Assembly (NCBI RefSeq): GCF_022601895.1
Contig: NZ_JAKVIO010000025.1
Span: 1 to 59,919, forward strand
Direction of reading: 5' to 3'
Length of the DNA stretch: 59,919 nt
Origin: Sphingomonas sp. LaA6.9
Lineage (GTDB): Bacteria; Pseudomonadota; Alphaproteobacteria; Sphingomonadales; Sphingomonadaceae
This document shows positions 23,869 to 33,300 of this stretch, in pieces (the stretch's first letter is position 1; every line of letters starts with the position of its first letter). Under the pieces are notes generated by a model. The model was not told the DNA's origin. It did no database searches and was given only the letters and a program-made list of their open reading frames with translations. The translations under genes were made by a program, and so were the position numbers.

Positions 23869-25500
23869 TCACTTTTCGACCTGTTGCTTCAGTCGTGCGA
23901 GCTGTGCGTCGATTGAAGCAAGCGCCTGTTTGCGCTGCTCGGAACTCAGCTCGCTGGCGGCGCTCAAACCCGCGCGCGCCGACGACAACGCACTAATCTG
24001 ATGCTCCCGGATCTTCGCGGCATCGATCGCCGGCATGCAGATCCGCGTCACGATGACATGCTCTTTCTTGCCGTTGACGGTGCTGGTGCGCGACTCCACG
24101 GTTTCGTTCGCGGCGTCCTTGCCTTTGCACTCCACCTCCGAAGCCTTGAGTACCACCACGCGCCTCTCCACCCGCACCGCTTCCGCCATGGCCTTGCGCG
24201 CATCGTGTGTGGCGCGAAGCGCCTCGCGTTGCGCCATCGCCGCTTCGCGCATCGCTTCGCGTCGGGCCAGGCCTGCTTCGAGCATGGCCTCGCGTTGCGC
24301 CATCGCCGCCTCGTGCTGCGCAATGGCGGCCTCGCGCATGGCTTCGCGACGTGCTTCTTCGACATCGCCCTTCCATGCCTGGCTGTGCCATTCGACACGG
24401 GATGCCGGCGGCGTGGTCGGAACAGGAGGCACCGGCGGAACGGTTGCGCCGGCGGCCACGGGCGCCGCAGGCGCCGGGGGTGCGACTGGCGGCTGAGGTG
24501 CTTCGGATGCGAGGGGCGCTTCGGGCACGACCGAGGCTTGCAGCATCGCGGTCTTTTCGACGACCGCACCACGCACGCTGCTCTCGACCTCGCGCGTCTT
24601 CTCGGCGGCAATCCCGCCCGACGCCGTAAGCGCGAGCCCGCCGCCGACAATCGCGACCGCGAGCGCCCGGCCCACGAGCATCCGCTCACGCGCATCGCGC
24701 ATCATCAGGAGGCGCGTCTTGAGCTGATTGCGCGGGTTGAGCGCGCAGGCAGCGACCGGTGTGCGGACGCAAGCCGACTTCACGAGCGCCGAACCATAGG
24801 CGTGACGTTCATCGGGCGTCGCATGGGCCAGCACGATCGCGTCGCACGCGAGTTCCTGATCGGCGCGGAACGCACGCCAGGCGCGATGCGCCACAGGATT
24901 GAACCAGTGCAGCGACAGCATCGCGAGCGCGAAATAATTGAAGGAAAGGTCGCCGCGCCGGTGGTGCGCCCATTCGTGCGTCAGCGCGAGGCGCAGTTCC
25001 TGCGCGCTGTAACGATAGCGATAGTCATAGGGCAGCACGATGCGCGGCACGAATACGCCCGTCGCAAAGGGACCATCCACGGACTGACTTGCGCAGACCT
25101 CGATCCCGCCGCGGTCGAACTCGGGCAATTGCGTGGCGCGGGCGAGCGCGTTGCGGACGAAGCGCCGATAGGCGATCAGATGCCAGCCGAAATAGCACAG
25201 CGCCCCGGTCAGCCAGATCGCCAGCACCACCGTGCCCCACGCGATTCCGCTTTCAGGCGTGACGGGGGCCAGCTCGACCGCCTCGATCATCGAGAAGTCC
25301 ACGACCACGGGCAGTTGCGCGATCGGCGCGGGGCCAACCGATTCGGGCAGCGGCGGCAGCACCATGCGCAGCGCGGGCAACAGCCAGAGCAGATAGGCAG
25401 TGCGCGCACCGAGCAGCCGCGCGACATGACCGCGGACCAGAAGGACGAGGACCATGAGGACGGTCGTCGCGACGAGCGTTTCAACGATCCACGCGCTCAT
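23869..25500 (-). CDS. BlaR1-like M56 family membrane metallopeptidase
   Basis: 543 aa. Four membrane spans (about 4-22, 33-50, 88-110, 284-302). The cytosolic zinc site HEWAHH is at 175-180, with a further ligand likely in ELACDAIV (E216). Unlike BlaR1, there is no penicillin-binding sensor domain. Instead the periplasmic part has a Pro/Ala-rich linker (about 325-370), five or six 11-residue repeats of the type REAMREAAMAQ (385-446), and a cysteine-containing end module (447-543). It should relay an unknown envelope signal by cleaving the repressor encoded just upstream. It overlaps blaI by 4 nt (ATGA). Confidence 0.88.
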   Translation of the reverse strand: MSAWIVETLVATTVLMVLVLLVRGHVARLLGARTAYLLWLLPALRMVLPPLPESVGPAPIAQLPVVVDFSMIEAVELAPVTPESGIAWGTVVLAIWLTGALCYFGWHLIAYRRFVRNALARATQLPEFDRGGIEVCASQSVDGPFATGVFVPRIVLPYDYRYRYSAQELRLALTHEWAHHRRGDLSFNYFALAMLSLHWFNPVAHRAWRAFRADQELACDAIVLAHATPDERHAYGSALVKSACVRTPVAACALNPRNQLKTRLLMMRDARERMLVGRALAVAIVGGGLALTASGGIAAEKTREVESSVRGAVVEKTAMLQASVVPEAPLASEAPQPPVAPPAPAAPVAAGATVPPVPPVPTTPPASRVEWHSQAWKGDVEEARREAMREAAIAQHEAAMAQREAMLEAGLARREAMREAAMAQREALRATHDARKAMAEAVRVERRVVVLKASEVECKGKDAANETVESRTSTVNGKKEHVIVTRICMPAIDAAKIREHQISALSSARAGLSAASELSSEQRKQALASIDAQLARLKQQVEK

Positions 25501-25865
25501 GACTTGAGTGCCTTCAGCAGCGCCTCGATTTCAGCGATATCCTCTTCGCTGAGCTCGTCGCGATCGGCGAGATGCGCCACCAGCGGGGAGATGCGACCGC
25601 CGAACAGGCGATCGACGAGCTTGCGCGATTCGACCGCGACATAGTCCTCGCGCGCAACCGCGGGCCGATAAAGATATCGCCGTCCGTCCTCCTCATAGGA
25701 AAGCACTCCTTTGGCGAGGAGCCGCGACAGCATCGTCTTGACCGTCCGGTCGCTCCAGTCGCGCGCGGCATCGATGCGCTCATGGACTTCACTGGCGGTG
25801 AGCGGCGCTTCGTCCCACAGCACCTCCATCACCACATGTTCGGCTTCGCTGATACGCTCGCTCAT
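25497..25865 (-). CDS. blaI: BlaI/MecI/CopY family repressor
   Basis: 122 aa. Winged helix ISEAEHVVMEVLWDEAPLTA, then DWSDRTVKTMLSRLLAKGVL and YLYRPAVAREDYV, is the BlaI fold; the C-terminal helix DELSEEDIAEIEALLKALK dimerises. It likely represses itself and the M56 gene and is inactivated by proteolysis. Two TTACA-type operators lie 20-60 bp upstream. The symbol refers to the family; no beta-lactamase gene is adjacent. Confidence 0.9.
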   Translation of the reverse strand: MSERISEAEHVVMEVLWDEAPLTASEVHERIDAARDWSDRTVKTMLSRLLAKGVLSYEEDGRRYLYRPAVAREDYVAVESRKLVDRLFGGRISPLVAHLADRDELSEEDIAEIEALLKALKS

Positions 25866-25885
25866 CGGCGTTTACTCCCCTTACC

Positions 25886-25924
25886 GATTACAGCTGTAAT
25901 CCATTTTCGATTACAAGTGTAGTC
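25886..25924. promoter_or_regulatory. Twin BlaI-type operators
   Basis: GATTACAGCTGTAATC at 25886-25901 is a perfect 16-bp palindrome. GATTACAAGTGTAGTC at 25909-25924 is a second, imperfect copy, centre to centre 23 bp away. Both contain the TACA-n2-TGTA core of BlaI/MecI operators. They lie immediately upstream of the blaI start (25865), fitting autoregulation. Confidence 0.8.
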
Positions 25925-26061
25925 ATTAATTGGCTGAACGTTCAATGAACGCGGCGCGCAAGGGCTTGCCGGCGCTGCCAGTGTCGATCGGCTTTACAAA
26001 TGCGGTCCATGGTTAACCCGCATAAACCACTGCAAGCCGCAAATTTCGCGCATCTGCGGAA

Positions 26062-26170
26062 TTGGCACGCACCATGCTATAATAAGATCGTTCCCGAAGG
26101 GACATGGTCTCCAGCCATGTCCCCCTTCATACCGGCGGGTTGGTGCTTCCCTGGTCTCGCACCACCCGCC
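26062..26170 (+). other. Structured intergenic region, possible small RNA
   Basis: The 25925-26323 stretch has no convincing gene, but it holds two strong hairpins: GGGACATGG (26099-26107)/CCATGTCCC (26115-26123), and GGCGGGTTGGTGC (26134-26146)/GCACCACCCGCC (26159-26170, one bulge). Just before them is TTGGCACGCACCATGCT (26062-26078), which has the GG-N10-GC layout of a sigma-54 promoter, overlapped by a TATAAT (26078-26083). Weak ORFs of 68-90 codons cross the region on both strands, but their codon use is poor. A structured transcript is possible; this is inference. Confidence 0.4.
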
Positions 26171-26323
26171 GTCCCCGCCCGCTTCAGCTTCTGCACGATC
26201 GCAAACGTCGCGACTGCGCGCGCCTTCGCGTCAGATAACAAGCTCAGCTTATCATTATTTTCGATCTGCTGATTTTGGGGCAAGGCGTCTGCGAGCTAGG
26301 GCCCCGCGTGAAGGGAGAACATT

Positions 26324-27013
26324 ATGGGCTACACGCTGATCACCGCCAACCGGAACTATTCGAGCTGGTCGCTGCGGCCCTGGCTCCTGATGAAAACGCT
26401 CGGCATTCCCTTCGCCGACCGGATCGAACCCTTCACAAAGCCGGAAAACTACGATGATTTCCGCGCATTCTCCCCCACCGGTCAGGTGCCCTGCCTGCTC
26501 CATGGCGATCGGACGATCTGGGATTCGCTCGGCATTACCCTCTATCTGGCCGAGCGGCATGACGGCGTCTGGCCTTCCGGAGAGTCGGCACGCGCCTGGG
26601 CATATTCGGCCGTCGCTGAAATGCATGGCGGCTTCCGCGCGCTCAGGAACGATTGCACCATGAATGTTGGCGTGCGCGTGAAACCGCGTCCGCAGAGCAT
26701 CGCGCTGAAAAAGGAACTCGCGCGCCTGACCGAACTCTGGACAGAAGGACTCGATCGCTTCGGCGGCCCGTGGCTCGCCGGCCCCGAATTCAGCGCCGTC
26801 GATGCCTTTTACGCGCCGGTGGCGTGGCGCGCACGCACCTACGGGCTCGACGTCGGCGCGGCGGGTCAGCGCTGGGTCGATCACATCATCGCGCACCCGG
26901 CGATGCAGGTGTGGGAGGCCGCTGCGCTTGCCGAGGACTGGCGCGAGGCGAGCCACGAAGCGGAACTCGTCGAGGCCGGCGAGGTCATCGCCGATTATCG
27001 CAAGGGCGCCTGA
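26324..27013 (+). CDS. Glutathione S-transferase family protein
   Basis: 229 aa. Thioredoxin-like N-terminus YTLITANRNYSSWSLRPWLL with the catalytic-type SSWS serines, TGQVPCLLHGD (cis-Pro) and the ITLYLAERHD helix; C-terminal all-alpha domain with WLAGPEFSAVDAFYAPVAWR (the N-capping S-x-x-D). Related to a subgroup that keeps NxxYSSWSLR. Probably a cytosolic detoxification or redox enzyme. Separate from its neighbours by a 40-nt gap. Confidence 0.9.
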   Translation: MGYTLITANRNYSSWSLRPWLLMKTLGIPFADRIEPFTKPENYDDFRAFSPTGQVPCLLHGDRTIWDSLGITLYLAERHDGVWPSGESARAWAYSAVAEMHGGFRALRNDCTMNVGVRVKPRPQSIALKKELARLTELWTEGLDRFGGPWLAGPEFSAVDAFYAPVAWRARTYGLDVGAAGQRWVDHIIAHPAMQVWEAAALAEDWREASHEAELVEAGEVIADYRKGA

Positions 27014-27053
27014 TCTGGCAGTGCGTTCAGGGGAACGCTATACCAGCCACATC

Positions 27054-27398
27054 ATGGCCATTCGCCTTCCCTATGGACGCACCAGTCTGGCCGCAGGCGA
27101 CGCTGCTCAGGGCGCACTTGAGGCCGAGCTGCTCAACGAAAAGGTGGAGTCGCTCGGTCGTGCCGGGCGGCGGGTCGAGGAGGCGCTCGCGGCCCTGCGT
27201 GCATTCGCTGGCGAGACCGGCAGCGTTGCGCATGAGTCCCTGCTCGATGACGCCGCAGCGAAGGTCTGGGCCTTCATCGTGCAGCGCGAGCTTTGCGGAT
27301 TTCGCAACGCCGCATTGATCGTGGAGGATTTCGCCATACCCGGCGACGTGATGAGGCGGCTTGGTGTCGTCCGCAAAGGCGGTCCGCCGTCCGGTTAG
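27054..27398 (+). CDS. Conserved small protein (DUF6665-like)
   Basis: 114 aa. MAIRLPYGRTSLAAGDAAQG, then SLGRAGRRVEEALAALRAF, and a final part AFIVQRELCGFRNAALIVED suggest a helical conserved protein. I recall similar proteins as DUF6665, with moderate certainty. Function unknown. It starts 40 nt after the GST gene; 27399-27615 downstream is non-coding, with a small hairpin AAGGCTT/AAGCCTT (27580-27597). Confidence 0.7.
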   Translation: MAIRLPYGRTSLAAGDAAQGALEAELLNEKVESLGRAGRRVEEALAALRAFAGETGSVAHESLLDDAAAKVWAFIVQRELCGFRNAALIVEDFAIPGDVMRRLGVVRKGGPPSG

Positions 27399-27615
27399 GC
27401 CAGGGGTCGGGCTGGAGTTTCGGTGCCGGAGGCCGAAGCCTGGCCAGGCTTTGCGGCCTGGGTGCCAGCGATGACCGCCCCCTGAGGCAAATTACGATGA
27501 AATCGCCTTGTTTCGGGACCGGTCGAATCGACGCAGCTTGGCAACAAATGTGAAACAGGACTAACCTTCCCCGCACAGAAAGGCTTAGCAAAGCCTTGGG
27601 GGTCGCGAGATAGTT

Positions 27616-28905
27616 ATGAAACCAACCGGATCACGTCGCTGGACGTTCGGTTTGCCTGCAGCCATCCTATGTGCGGCTGGCGCCGTTCTTTACGGCTTTG
27701 CGCAGGCAGGCCCCAGCCAGGCAGCGGGCGAAGGCCCCGACGGCTTCAAGCCGACGAACAGCGCGCTCGTTGCGGATCCGATCGCCTTCGACGGCCCGCA
27801 GCACATCGACTATGCGCGGCTCGACTCCCGGCTTCAGCATCTGATCCAGTCGAAAGACATGGTCGGGCTCGGTGTCGCGGTGATCGAAAATGGCCAGATC
27901 CGTTTCGTGAAGGGCTATGGCGTCACCACCGCGGGAACGACCGATCCCGTGACGACCAATACCGTCTTCCGCTGGGCCTCTTTGTCCAAGGCCGTGGCTT
28001 CCGCCACGGTGAACAAGCTCGCCGAGCAGGGACGCCTGTCGCTAACGACGCCCGTTTCGCAGTTCCAGACGTCGCTCCGACTGCCCGGTGGCAACGAGAC
28101 GCGCATCACGGTCACCGACCTGCTCTCGCATCGTACCGGGATCACGCGGAACGCTTACGACGACAAGCTCGAAGCGGGCCAGGATCCAGCGATGATCCGC
28201 GGTCTGCTGGGATCGCTGTCGCCGCAATGTCCGCCATCGACCTGCTATACCTATCAGAATGTGGCCTTTGACACGACGGCCGAGATCGTTCGGCGCGTCA
28301 CAGGCAAGCCCTATGGCGTGGTCGCGCGTGAACAGCTTTTCGGGCCGCTCGGCATGGCCAGCGCGAGCACCGATCGCGCGGGGCTCCAGAACGCGGTGAG
28401 CTGGGCGCGTCCGCATGCCGGCCAGCGCACGCTTGAGGTCAACGACAATTATTATCGGGTTCCCGCCGCAGGCGGCGTAAACTCGTCGATCTTCGATCTC
28501 GCGAAATGGATGCGCGCGCAGATGGGCGGCGCGCCCGGTGTGCTTTCGCCCAAGCTGCTCGACCGCGTCCATGCGCCCGTCGTCGCGACGCCGCATGGCG
28601 GCGGACGTGTCGATTATGCGCTCAAGAATGCGCATTATGCGATGGGGTGGCGCGATTACACCTATGCCGGTCATGCGATCGTCGGGCATCGCGGCGCGGT
28701 CAACGGCTATCGCTCGCTGATCCTGTTCGATCCCGTCAGGAAGGCGGGAATCGCGATGCTCTGGAATTCGCAGAGCAACAAGCCTGTCGGCATCCAGCTC
28801 GAGGTGATGGACATGCTTTATCAGCAGCCTTTCACCGATTGGGCCGATCTGGGCAATGTGCCGACCCCGGGCGGCGGCGCGGTCAGGACGGCGGCAGCGC
28901 GCTAG
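27616..28905 (+). CDS. Serine hydrolase, class C beta-lactamase / PBP4* fold
   Basis: 429 aa. Signal or anchor near residues 12-35. The active-site SxxK is SLSK at 122-125, the YxN motif is YQN in CYTYQNVAFDTTAEIVRRVT, and the third motif is HRG in AIVGHRGAVNGYRSLI. All three are complete, so it should be an active serine hydrolase: an esterase, a D-amino-acid peptidase or a beta-lactamase. Without homologue search the substrate cannot be chosen. Confidence 0.9.
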   Translation: MKPTGSRRWTFGLPAAILCAAGAVLYGFAQAGPSQAAGEGPDGFKPTNSALVADPIAFDGPQHIDYARLDSRLQHLIQSKDMVGLGVAVIENGQIRFVKGYGVTTAGTTDPVTTNTVFRWASLSKAVASATVNKLAEQGRLSLTTPVSQFQTSLRLPGGNETRITVTDLLSHRTGITRNAYDDKLEAGQDPAMIRGLLGSLSPQCPPSTCYTYQNVAFDTTAEIVRRVTGKPYGVVAREQLFGPLGMASASTDRAGLQNAVSWARPHAGQRTLEVNDNYYRVPAAGGVNSSIFDLAKWMRAQMGGAPGVLSPKLLDRVHAPVVATPHGGGRVDYALKNAHYAMGWRDYTYAGHAIVGHRGAVNGYRSLILFDPVRKAGIAMLWNSQSNKPVGIQLEVMDMLYQQPFTDWADLGNVPTPGGGAVRTAAAR

Positions 28906-28985
28906 TCGCGCTGGCCGGATACGCATGAATATTCCAAACTTTCGGCTTTCCCGGCAATGAGAAATGGGTCTATGGGCGTCGCGTT

Positions 28986-30416
28986 ATGACTGGACCGCGC
29001 ACGCTGTATGAAAAAATCTGGGATTCGCACGTCGTCGAGAAGCGCGACGACGGCACCTGCCTCATCTACATCGATCGTCACCTCGTTCATGAGGTAACGA
29101 GTCCGCAGGCCTTCGAGGGGCTTCGCGCGACGGGGCGCAAGGTCCGCCGTCCGGACCTGACGCTTGCGGTGCCCGACCATAATCTGCCGACCACGCCGCG
29201 CGTCGATGCCGAAGGACGCCGGCTGCCCATTGCCGATGCCATGTCGGCGCAGCAGCTTGCGGCACTCGAGCAGAATGCGCCCGCATTCGGCATTCGCTAC
29301 ATCGACGCGATCGACCGCGAGCAGGGCATCGTCCATGTCGTCGGCCCGGAACAGGGCTTTACGCTGCCCGGATGTACGCTGGTCTGCGGCGACAGCCACA
29401 CCGCCGCGCACGGCGCGCTTGGCGCGCTGGCCTTCGGCATCGGGACGAGCGAGGTCGAGCATGTGCTCGCAACGCAGACGCTGCTGCTGAAACAATCCAA
29501 AACGATGGAAATCCGGGTCGAAGGGACGCTCGGTTTCGGCGTCAGCCCCAAGGACGTGATCCTTGCGATCGTAGGGCGCGTCGGCGCTGCGGGCGGCACG
29601 GGCTATGTCGTCGAATATACCGGCTCGGTGATCCGCGACATGTCTATCGAGGGACGCCTGACGATCTCCAACATGGCGATCGAGCATGGCGCACGCTCGG
29701 GACTGATCGCGCCTGACGAAAAGACCTTCGCCTATCTGAAGGGCCGGCCCATGGCGCCCAGCGGCGCCGATTGGGAGGCGGCGGTGAAGTGGTGGCAGAC
29801 GCTGGCGACCGATCCGGGGGCGCAATATGATCGTGTCGTGCTGCTCGACGCTGCCGATATCGTGCCCAATGTGACCTGGGGAACCAGCCCGGAGGACGTC
29901 GTGCCGGTGACGGGAGCCGTCCCCGATCCCGAGAGCTTTGCGGATGCGTCTAAGCGCGAGGCCGCGAAGAAGTCGCTGGACTATATGGGGCTGGTGCCGG
30001 GCACACGGATGCAGGACGTGGTGGTAGAAAACATCTTCATCGGGAGTTGCACCAACAGCCGTATCGAGGATCTGCGCGCCGCCGCCCATGTGCTGCGCGG
30101 TCGCCATATCGCCAACGGCGTCAAGCAGGCGCTCGTCGTCCCGGGTTCAGGGCTGGTCAAATACCAGGCAGAGCAGGAGGGGCTTGACCGCGTGTTCCGC
30201 GAGGCGGGCTTCGAATGGCGCGAACCGGGCTGTTCGGCGTGCCTTGGCATGAACCCGGACAAGGTGCCGTCGGGCGAACGCTGCGCCTCGACCTCCAACC
30301 GCAATTTCATGGGACGACAGGGACCGGGCGCCAGAACCCACCTGCTGTCGCCCGCCATGGCCGCCGCGGCGGCTGTCACGGGCAGGCTGACCGATGTGCG
30401 TGAACTGATGGGATGA
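28986..30416 (+). CDS. leuC: 3-isopropylmalate dehydratase large subunit
   Basis: 476 aa, aconitase family. It interconverts 2- and 3-isopropylmalate with LeuD in leucine synthesis. The [4Fe-4S] cysteines lie in [17 protein letters not shown] and in [15 protein letters not shown]; the start [12 protein letters not shown] and the [20 protein letters not shown] block are typical. First gene of a leuC-MBL-leuD-quinone reductase run, with a 10-nt gap to the next gene. Confidence 0.97.
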   Translation: MTGPRTLYEKIWDSHVVEKRDDGTCLIYIDRHLVHEVTSPQAFEGLRATGRKVRRPDLTLAVPDHNLPTTPRVDAEGRRLPIADAMSAQQLAALEQNAPAFGIRYIDAIDREQGIVHVVGPEQGFTLPGCTLVCGDSHTAAHGALGALAFGIGTSEVEHVLATQTLLLKQSKTMEIRVEGTLGFGVSPKDVILAIVGRVGAAGGTGYVVEYTGSVIRDMSIEGRLTISNMAIEHGARSGLIAPDEKTFAYLKGRPMAPSGADWEAAVKWWQTLATDPGAQYDRVVLLDAADIVPNVTWGTSPEDVVPVTGAVPDPESFADASKREAAKKSLDYMGLVPGTRMQDVVVENIFIGSCTNSRIEDLRAAAHVLRGRHIANGVKQALVVPGSGLVKYQAEQEGLDRVFREAGFEWREPGCSACLGMNPDKVPSGERCASTSNRNFMGRQGPGARTHLLSPAMAAAAAVTGRLTDVRELMG

Positions 30417-30426
30417 GGGGGACGTC

Positions 30427-31263
30427 ATGAAGAGGGTGATGGCGCTGCTGTTCGGCGGCGCGATCCTGAGCGGGATCGCGGCCTGGACGGCTATGGCGCA
30501 GGGCGAGCCGAAGATCACGCTGCAGGCGTTCGAATGCGGCCGGCTGAAGCAGAATGACCTCGGCCGCTTCTCCGACACAATGCGCTTCAAGGGCGAGGCG
30601 CGCGAGTTCATCGCCGGCTGCTTCCTCGTCCGGCACCCCAAGGGCGTGTTGCTCTGGGATACCGGGTTCAGTGCGCAACTGATCGGAATGAAGGATGGCC
30701 CGCCGGGCCTGACGCTGGACAAGAGCCTCACAGATCGGCTGACGCAGAACGGCATCCAGCCGGGTGCGATCACGCATGTCGGCATCAGCCATTATCATGC
30801 CGACCATAGCGGTGGTGCGGGCGAGTTTCCCAATGCCGAGTTGCTGATCGGCGAGGGCGATTGGGCTGCGCTTGCGGCGATGAAGCCCGACGACCGTCAG
30901 GCTGTCCAGCTCGCGCACTGGCTTTCGGGCAAGGGCAAGGTGCGGTCGGTCAAGGGCGACCTCGACGTTTTCGGCGACGGCACGGTGACGATGCTCGCAA
31001 TGCCCGGGCACACGCCAGGGCACAGCGCGCTGCTCGTGCGATTGCCCAAGAACGGTGCGATGCTGCTGACCGGCGACCAGTATCATTTCCGCGAGAACCG
31101 CGCCGTGCGTGGCGTCCCCACCTTCAACACCAACCGTGCTGATACGCTCGCCTCGCACGACCGGTTCGAGGAGATCGCCAAAAATCTGAAGGCGCGCGTG
31201 ATCATCCAGCATGATCCGCGCGACATGGCGGAGTTGCCCGCCTTTCCCGCAGCGCTTGACTGA
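30427..31263 (+). CDS. N-acyl homoserine lactonase-like MBL hydrolase, exported
   Basis: 278 aa. Signal peptide [20 protein letters not shown] ending TAMAQ. Zinc site HYHADH at 122-127, then [28 protein letters not shown] and the final IIQHD, the HxHxDH~H~D~H set of AHL lactonases of the AiiA/AttM group. It could degrade acyl-homoserine lactones or other lactones in the periplasm. It sits inside the leucine operon between leuC and leuD (gaps 10 and 7 nt), an unusual location. Confidence 0.83.
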   Translation: MKRVMALLFGGAILSGIAAWTAMAQGEPKITLQAFECGRLKQNDLGRFSDTMRFKGEAREFIAGCFLVRHPKGVLLWDTGFSAQLIGMKDGPPGLTLDKSLTDRLTQNGIQPGAITHVGISHYHADHSGGAGEFPNAELLIGEGDWAALAAMKPDDRQAVQLAHWLSGKGKVRSVKGDLDVFGDGTVTMLAMPGHTPGHSALLVRLPKNGAMLLTGDQYHFRENRAVRGVPTFNTNRADTLASHDRFEEIAKNLKARVIIQHDPRDMAELPAFPAALD

Positions 31264-31270
31264 GGATGTG

Positions 31271-31867
31271 ATGGACAAGGTTTCCGTGATCGATGGCCGC
31301 GCCTATCCGCTCGGCCTGAAGAATGTCGATACCGACATGATCATCGCTGCCGAATGGCTCAAGACCACGAGCCGCGCGGGGCTCGGCGCAGGGGCATTCG
31401 AGCGGCTGCGCAAGGATCCGGGCAATGTCTTCGACGACCCCGAATATGCGGGCGCACCGATCGTGATCGCGGGCGACAATTTCGGTTGCGGCTCGAGCCG
31501 CGAGCATGCGGCATGGGCGATGCTCGACATGGGGCTCAAGGCCGTGATCGCACCAAGCTATTCAGACATTTTTTCGAGCAACGCATTCAAGAACGGGATT
31601 TTGGCCGTCGTTCTTCCCCAGGAGGCGATCGACCGTTTGATGGAGGTGGCAAAGACCGACCCGATCCATATCGATCTCGAACACCAGACGGTGACCACGC
31701 GGTTCCAGGACCGCTTCACCTTCGAGATCGACCCCTTCCGCAAGCATTGCCTGATGGAAGGACTGGACGAGATCGGATTGACCCTCACCATGGACGCTCA
31801 GATCGCGACGTTCGAGAACAAGGCCGCCGCTGAGCGGCCGTGGATGATGGGAGAAGGAAGCGCATGA
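31271..31867 (+). CDS. leuD: 3-isopropylmalate dehydratase small subunit
   Basis: 198 aa, the swivelling domain partner of Leu[41 protein letters not shown] and [20 protein letters not shown] are diagnostic. Start at the ATG at 31271 after a GAGG; a longer in-frame reading would overlap the lactonase gene. Overlaps the next gene by 4 nt (ATGA). Confidence 0.97.
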   Translation: MDKVSVIDGRAYPLGLKNVDTDMIIAAEWLKTTSRAGLGAGAFERLRKDPGNVFDDPEYAGAPIVIAGDNFGCGSSREHAAWAMLDMGLKAVIAPSYSDIFSSNAFKNGILAVVLPQEAIDRLMEVAKTDPIHIDLEHQTVTTRFQDRFTFEIDPFRKHCLMEGLDEIGLTLTMDAQIATFENKAAAERPWMMGEGSA

Positions 31868-32865
31868 AGGCATTGCTTTCCAAGGCCGTGGGCGGCCCCG
31901 AAACGCTGGTTGTCGAGGAAATCGACGATCCGGCGCCCGGCCCCGGCCAGCTGCTCGTCGCGGTCAAGGCGTGCGCGGTCAACTATCCCGACGTGCTCAT
32001 CATCGAGGACAGGTATCAGTTCAAGCCCCCCCGCCCCTTCGCCCCCGGTGGCGAGATCGCGGGCGTGGTCGAGGCAGTCGGCGAGGGCGTCATCGACTGG
32101 AAGCCCGGTGATCGCGTGGTCGCCGTTCCCGGATCGGGAGGCATGGTCGAAAAGATCGTGATCGCCGCGGCAAGCGCATTTCGCTTGCCCGAAGGACGCA
32201 GCTTCGCGGACGGATCAGCACTGCTGCTGACCTATGCCACGACGATCCACGCGCTGGTCGACCGCGGACACCTGAAGGAAGGCGAGACGCTGCTGGTGCT
32301 CGGCGCCGCGGGCGGTGTCGGTCTGGCGGCTGTCGAGCTGGGCAAGGCTTTCGGTGCGCGCGTCGTTGCGGCGGTTTCGTCGGAGGAGAAGGCGGCCGCT
32401 GTACGTGCCGCGGGCGCCGACGAGGTGGTGATCTACGGCCGGGCGCCCTTCCACAAGGATCAATCAAAGGCACTGGCCGACGCTTTCAAAGCGGCGGTGG
32501 GGCCCAATGGCGCCGATGTCATCTACGATCCCGTAGGTGGCGACTATTGCGAACCTGCGCTGCGCGCAATCGCGTGGGAGGGGCGCTATCTGGTCGTCGG
32601 ATTCCCGGCGGGTATCCCAAAGCTGCCGCTCAACCTGACGCTGCTCAAGAGCTGCGACGTGTGCGGCGTATTCTGGGGCGCCTTCGCTGCACGCGATCCC
32701 AAGGCCAATCAGGCACATGTCGCGCGGCTCTTCCGCCTCTGGGAAACCGGCCAGATCGCGCCCAGGGTCACCGCGACCTTTCCGCTCGCGAAAGGCGGCG
32801 ATGCCATCGCGCAGATGGCTGCGCGCAGCGTCATCGGCAAGGTCGTCGTCACCGTCGCCGACTGA
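31864..32865 (+). CDS. NADPH:quinone oxidoreductase (zinc-free MDR family)
   Basis: 333 aa. GroES-like N-terminus, then the nucleotide fold with [20 protein letters not shown] (the AAxGGVG pattern of quinone reductases). Catalytic zinc ligands of alcohol dehydrogenases are absent. Probably reduces quinones or enoyl compounds with NADPH. Translationally coupled to leuD (ATGA). Confidence 0.9.
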   Translation: MKALLSKAVGGPETLVVEEIDDPAPGPGQLLVAVKACAVNYPDVLIIEDRYQFKPPRPFAPGGEIAGVVEAVGEGVIDWKPGDRVVAVPGSGGMVEKIVIAAASAFRLPEGRSFADGSALLLTYATTIHALVDRGHLKEGETLLVLGAAGGVGLAAVELGKAFGARVVAAVSSEEKAAAVRAAGADEVVIYGRAPFHKDQSKALADAFKAAVGPNGADVIYDPVGGDYCEPALRAIAWEGRYLVVGFPAGIPKLPLNLTLLKSCDVCGVFWGAFAARDPKANQAHVARLFRLWETGQIAPRVTATFPLAKGGDAIAQMAARSVIGKVVVTVAD

Positions 32866-32973
32866 GCGGTCAGCATTGGTGCGAAAAACCCTCTGCCGCG
32901 GGGCGCTGGCCCGTTGCGGAGGCGCGTCCGTGCTCCTATTTCAGAAGCGAAACGCAAAAGCCAAGGGACGGAC

Positions 32974-33300
32974 ATGACCACTTTTGACGACCGCGAGCGC
33001 GCCTTCGAGGCGAAGTACGCGATGGACCAGGACACGCTCTTCAAGATCATCGCACGCCGCAACCGGTTGTTCGGCCAGTGGGCCGCGGAAAAGATGGGCC
33101 TGACCGCCGAGGAAACCGAAGCCTATGCCAAGGCGGTGATTCAGGCCGATTTCGAAGAGGCCGGGGACGGCGACGTGATCCGCAAGGTGCTGGGCGACCT
33201 CACCTCCGCGGGCATCGACATCACCGAAGGCGGGGTGCGTGCCGCGCTCGAGGAAAAGGCCGTCGAAGCGCGCCGTCAGTTCATCGAGGCGCAGCAATAA
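32974..33300 (+). CDS. F1-ATPase inhibitor zeta subunit (DUF1476)
   Basis: 108 aa. MTTFDDRERAFEAKYAMDQD, then NRLFGQWAAEKMGLTAEETE and EEAGDGDVIRKVLGDL are characteristic of DUF1476, shown in Paracoccus to be the zeta inhibitor of the F1FO ATPase. The N-terminal helix plugs the enzyme. Stop codon overlaps the bolA start (TAATG). Confidence 0.93.
   Translation: MTTFDDRERAFEAKYAMDQDTLFKIIARRNRLFGQWAAEKMGLTAEETEAYAKAVIQADFEEAGDGDVIRKVLGDLTSAGIDITEGGVRAALEEKAVEARRQFIEAQQ

Noticed and set aside
23417-23872. Start at 23872 for the small exported protein
   Set aside because: The ATG at 23845 starts directly with a signal peptide; the longer version adds nine polar residues before it.
24163-24348. 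Repeated DNA as CRISPR or minisatellite
   Set aside because: The repeats are imperfect and match 11-residue protein repeats within the M56 gene. No spacer structure and no cas genes.
24001-25644. 547-codon plus-strand frame opposite the M56 gene
   Set aside because: Arg/His-rich antisense shadow of a GC-rich gene; no family features, and the minus strand has a clear zinc site and operators.
26000-26283. Short ORFs (plus 26000-26272, minus 26077-26283)
   Set aside because: Both run through the inverted repeats, have no recognisable protein features and no good ribosome-binding site. Treated as non-coding, with uncertainty.
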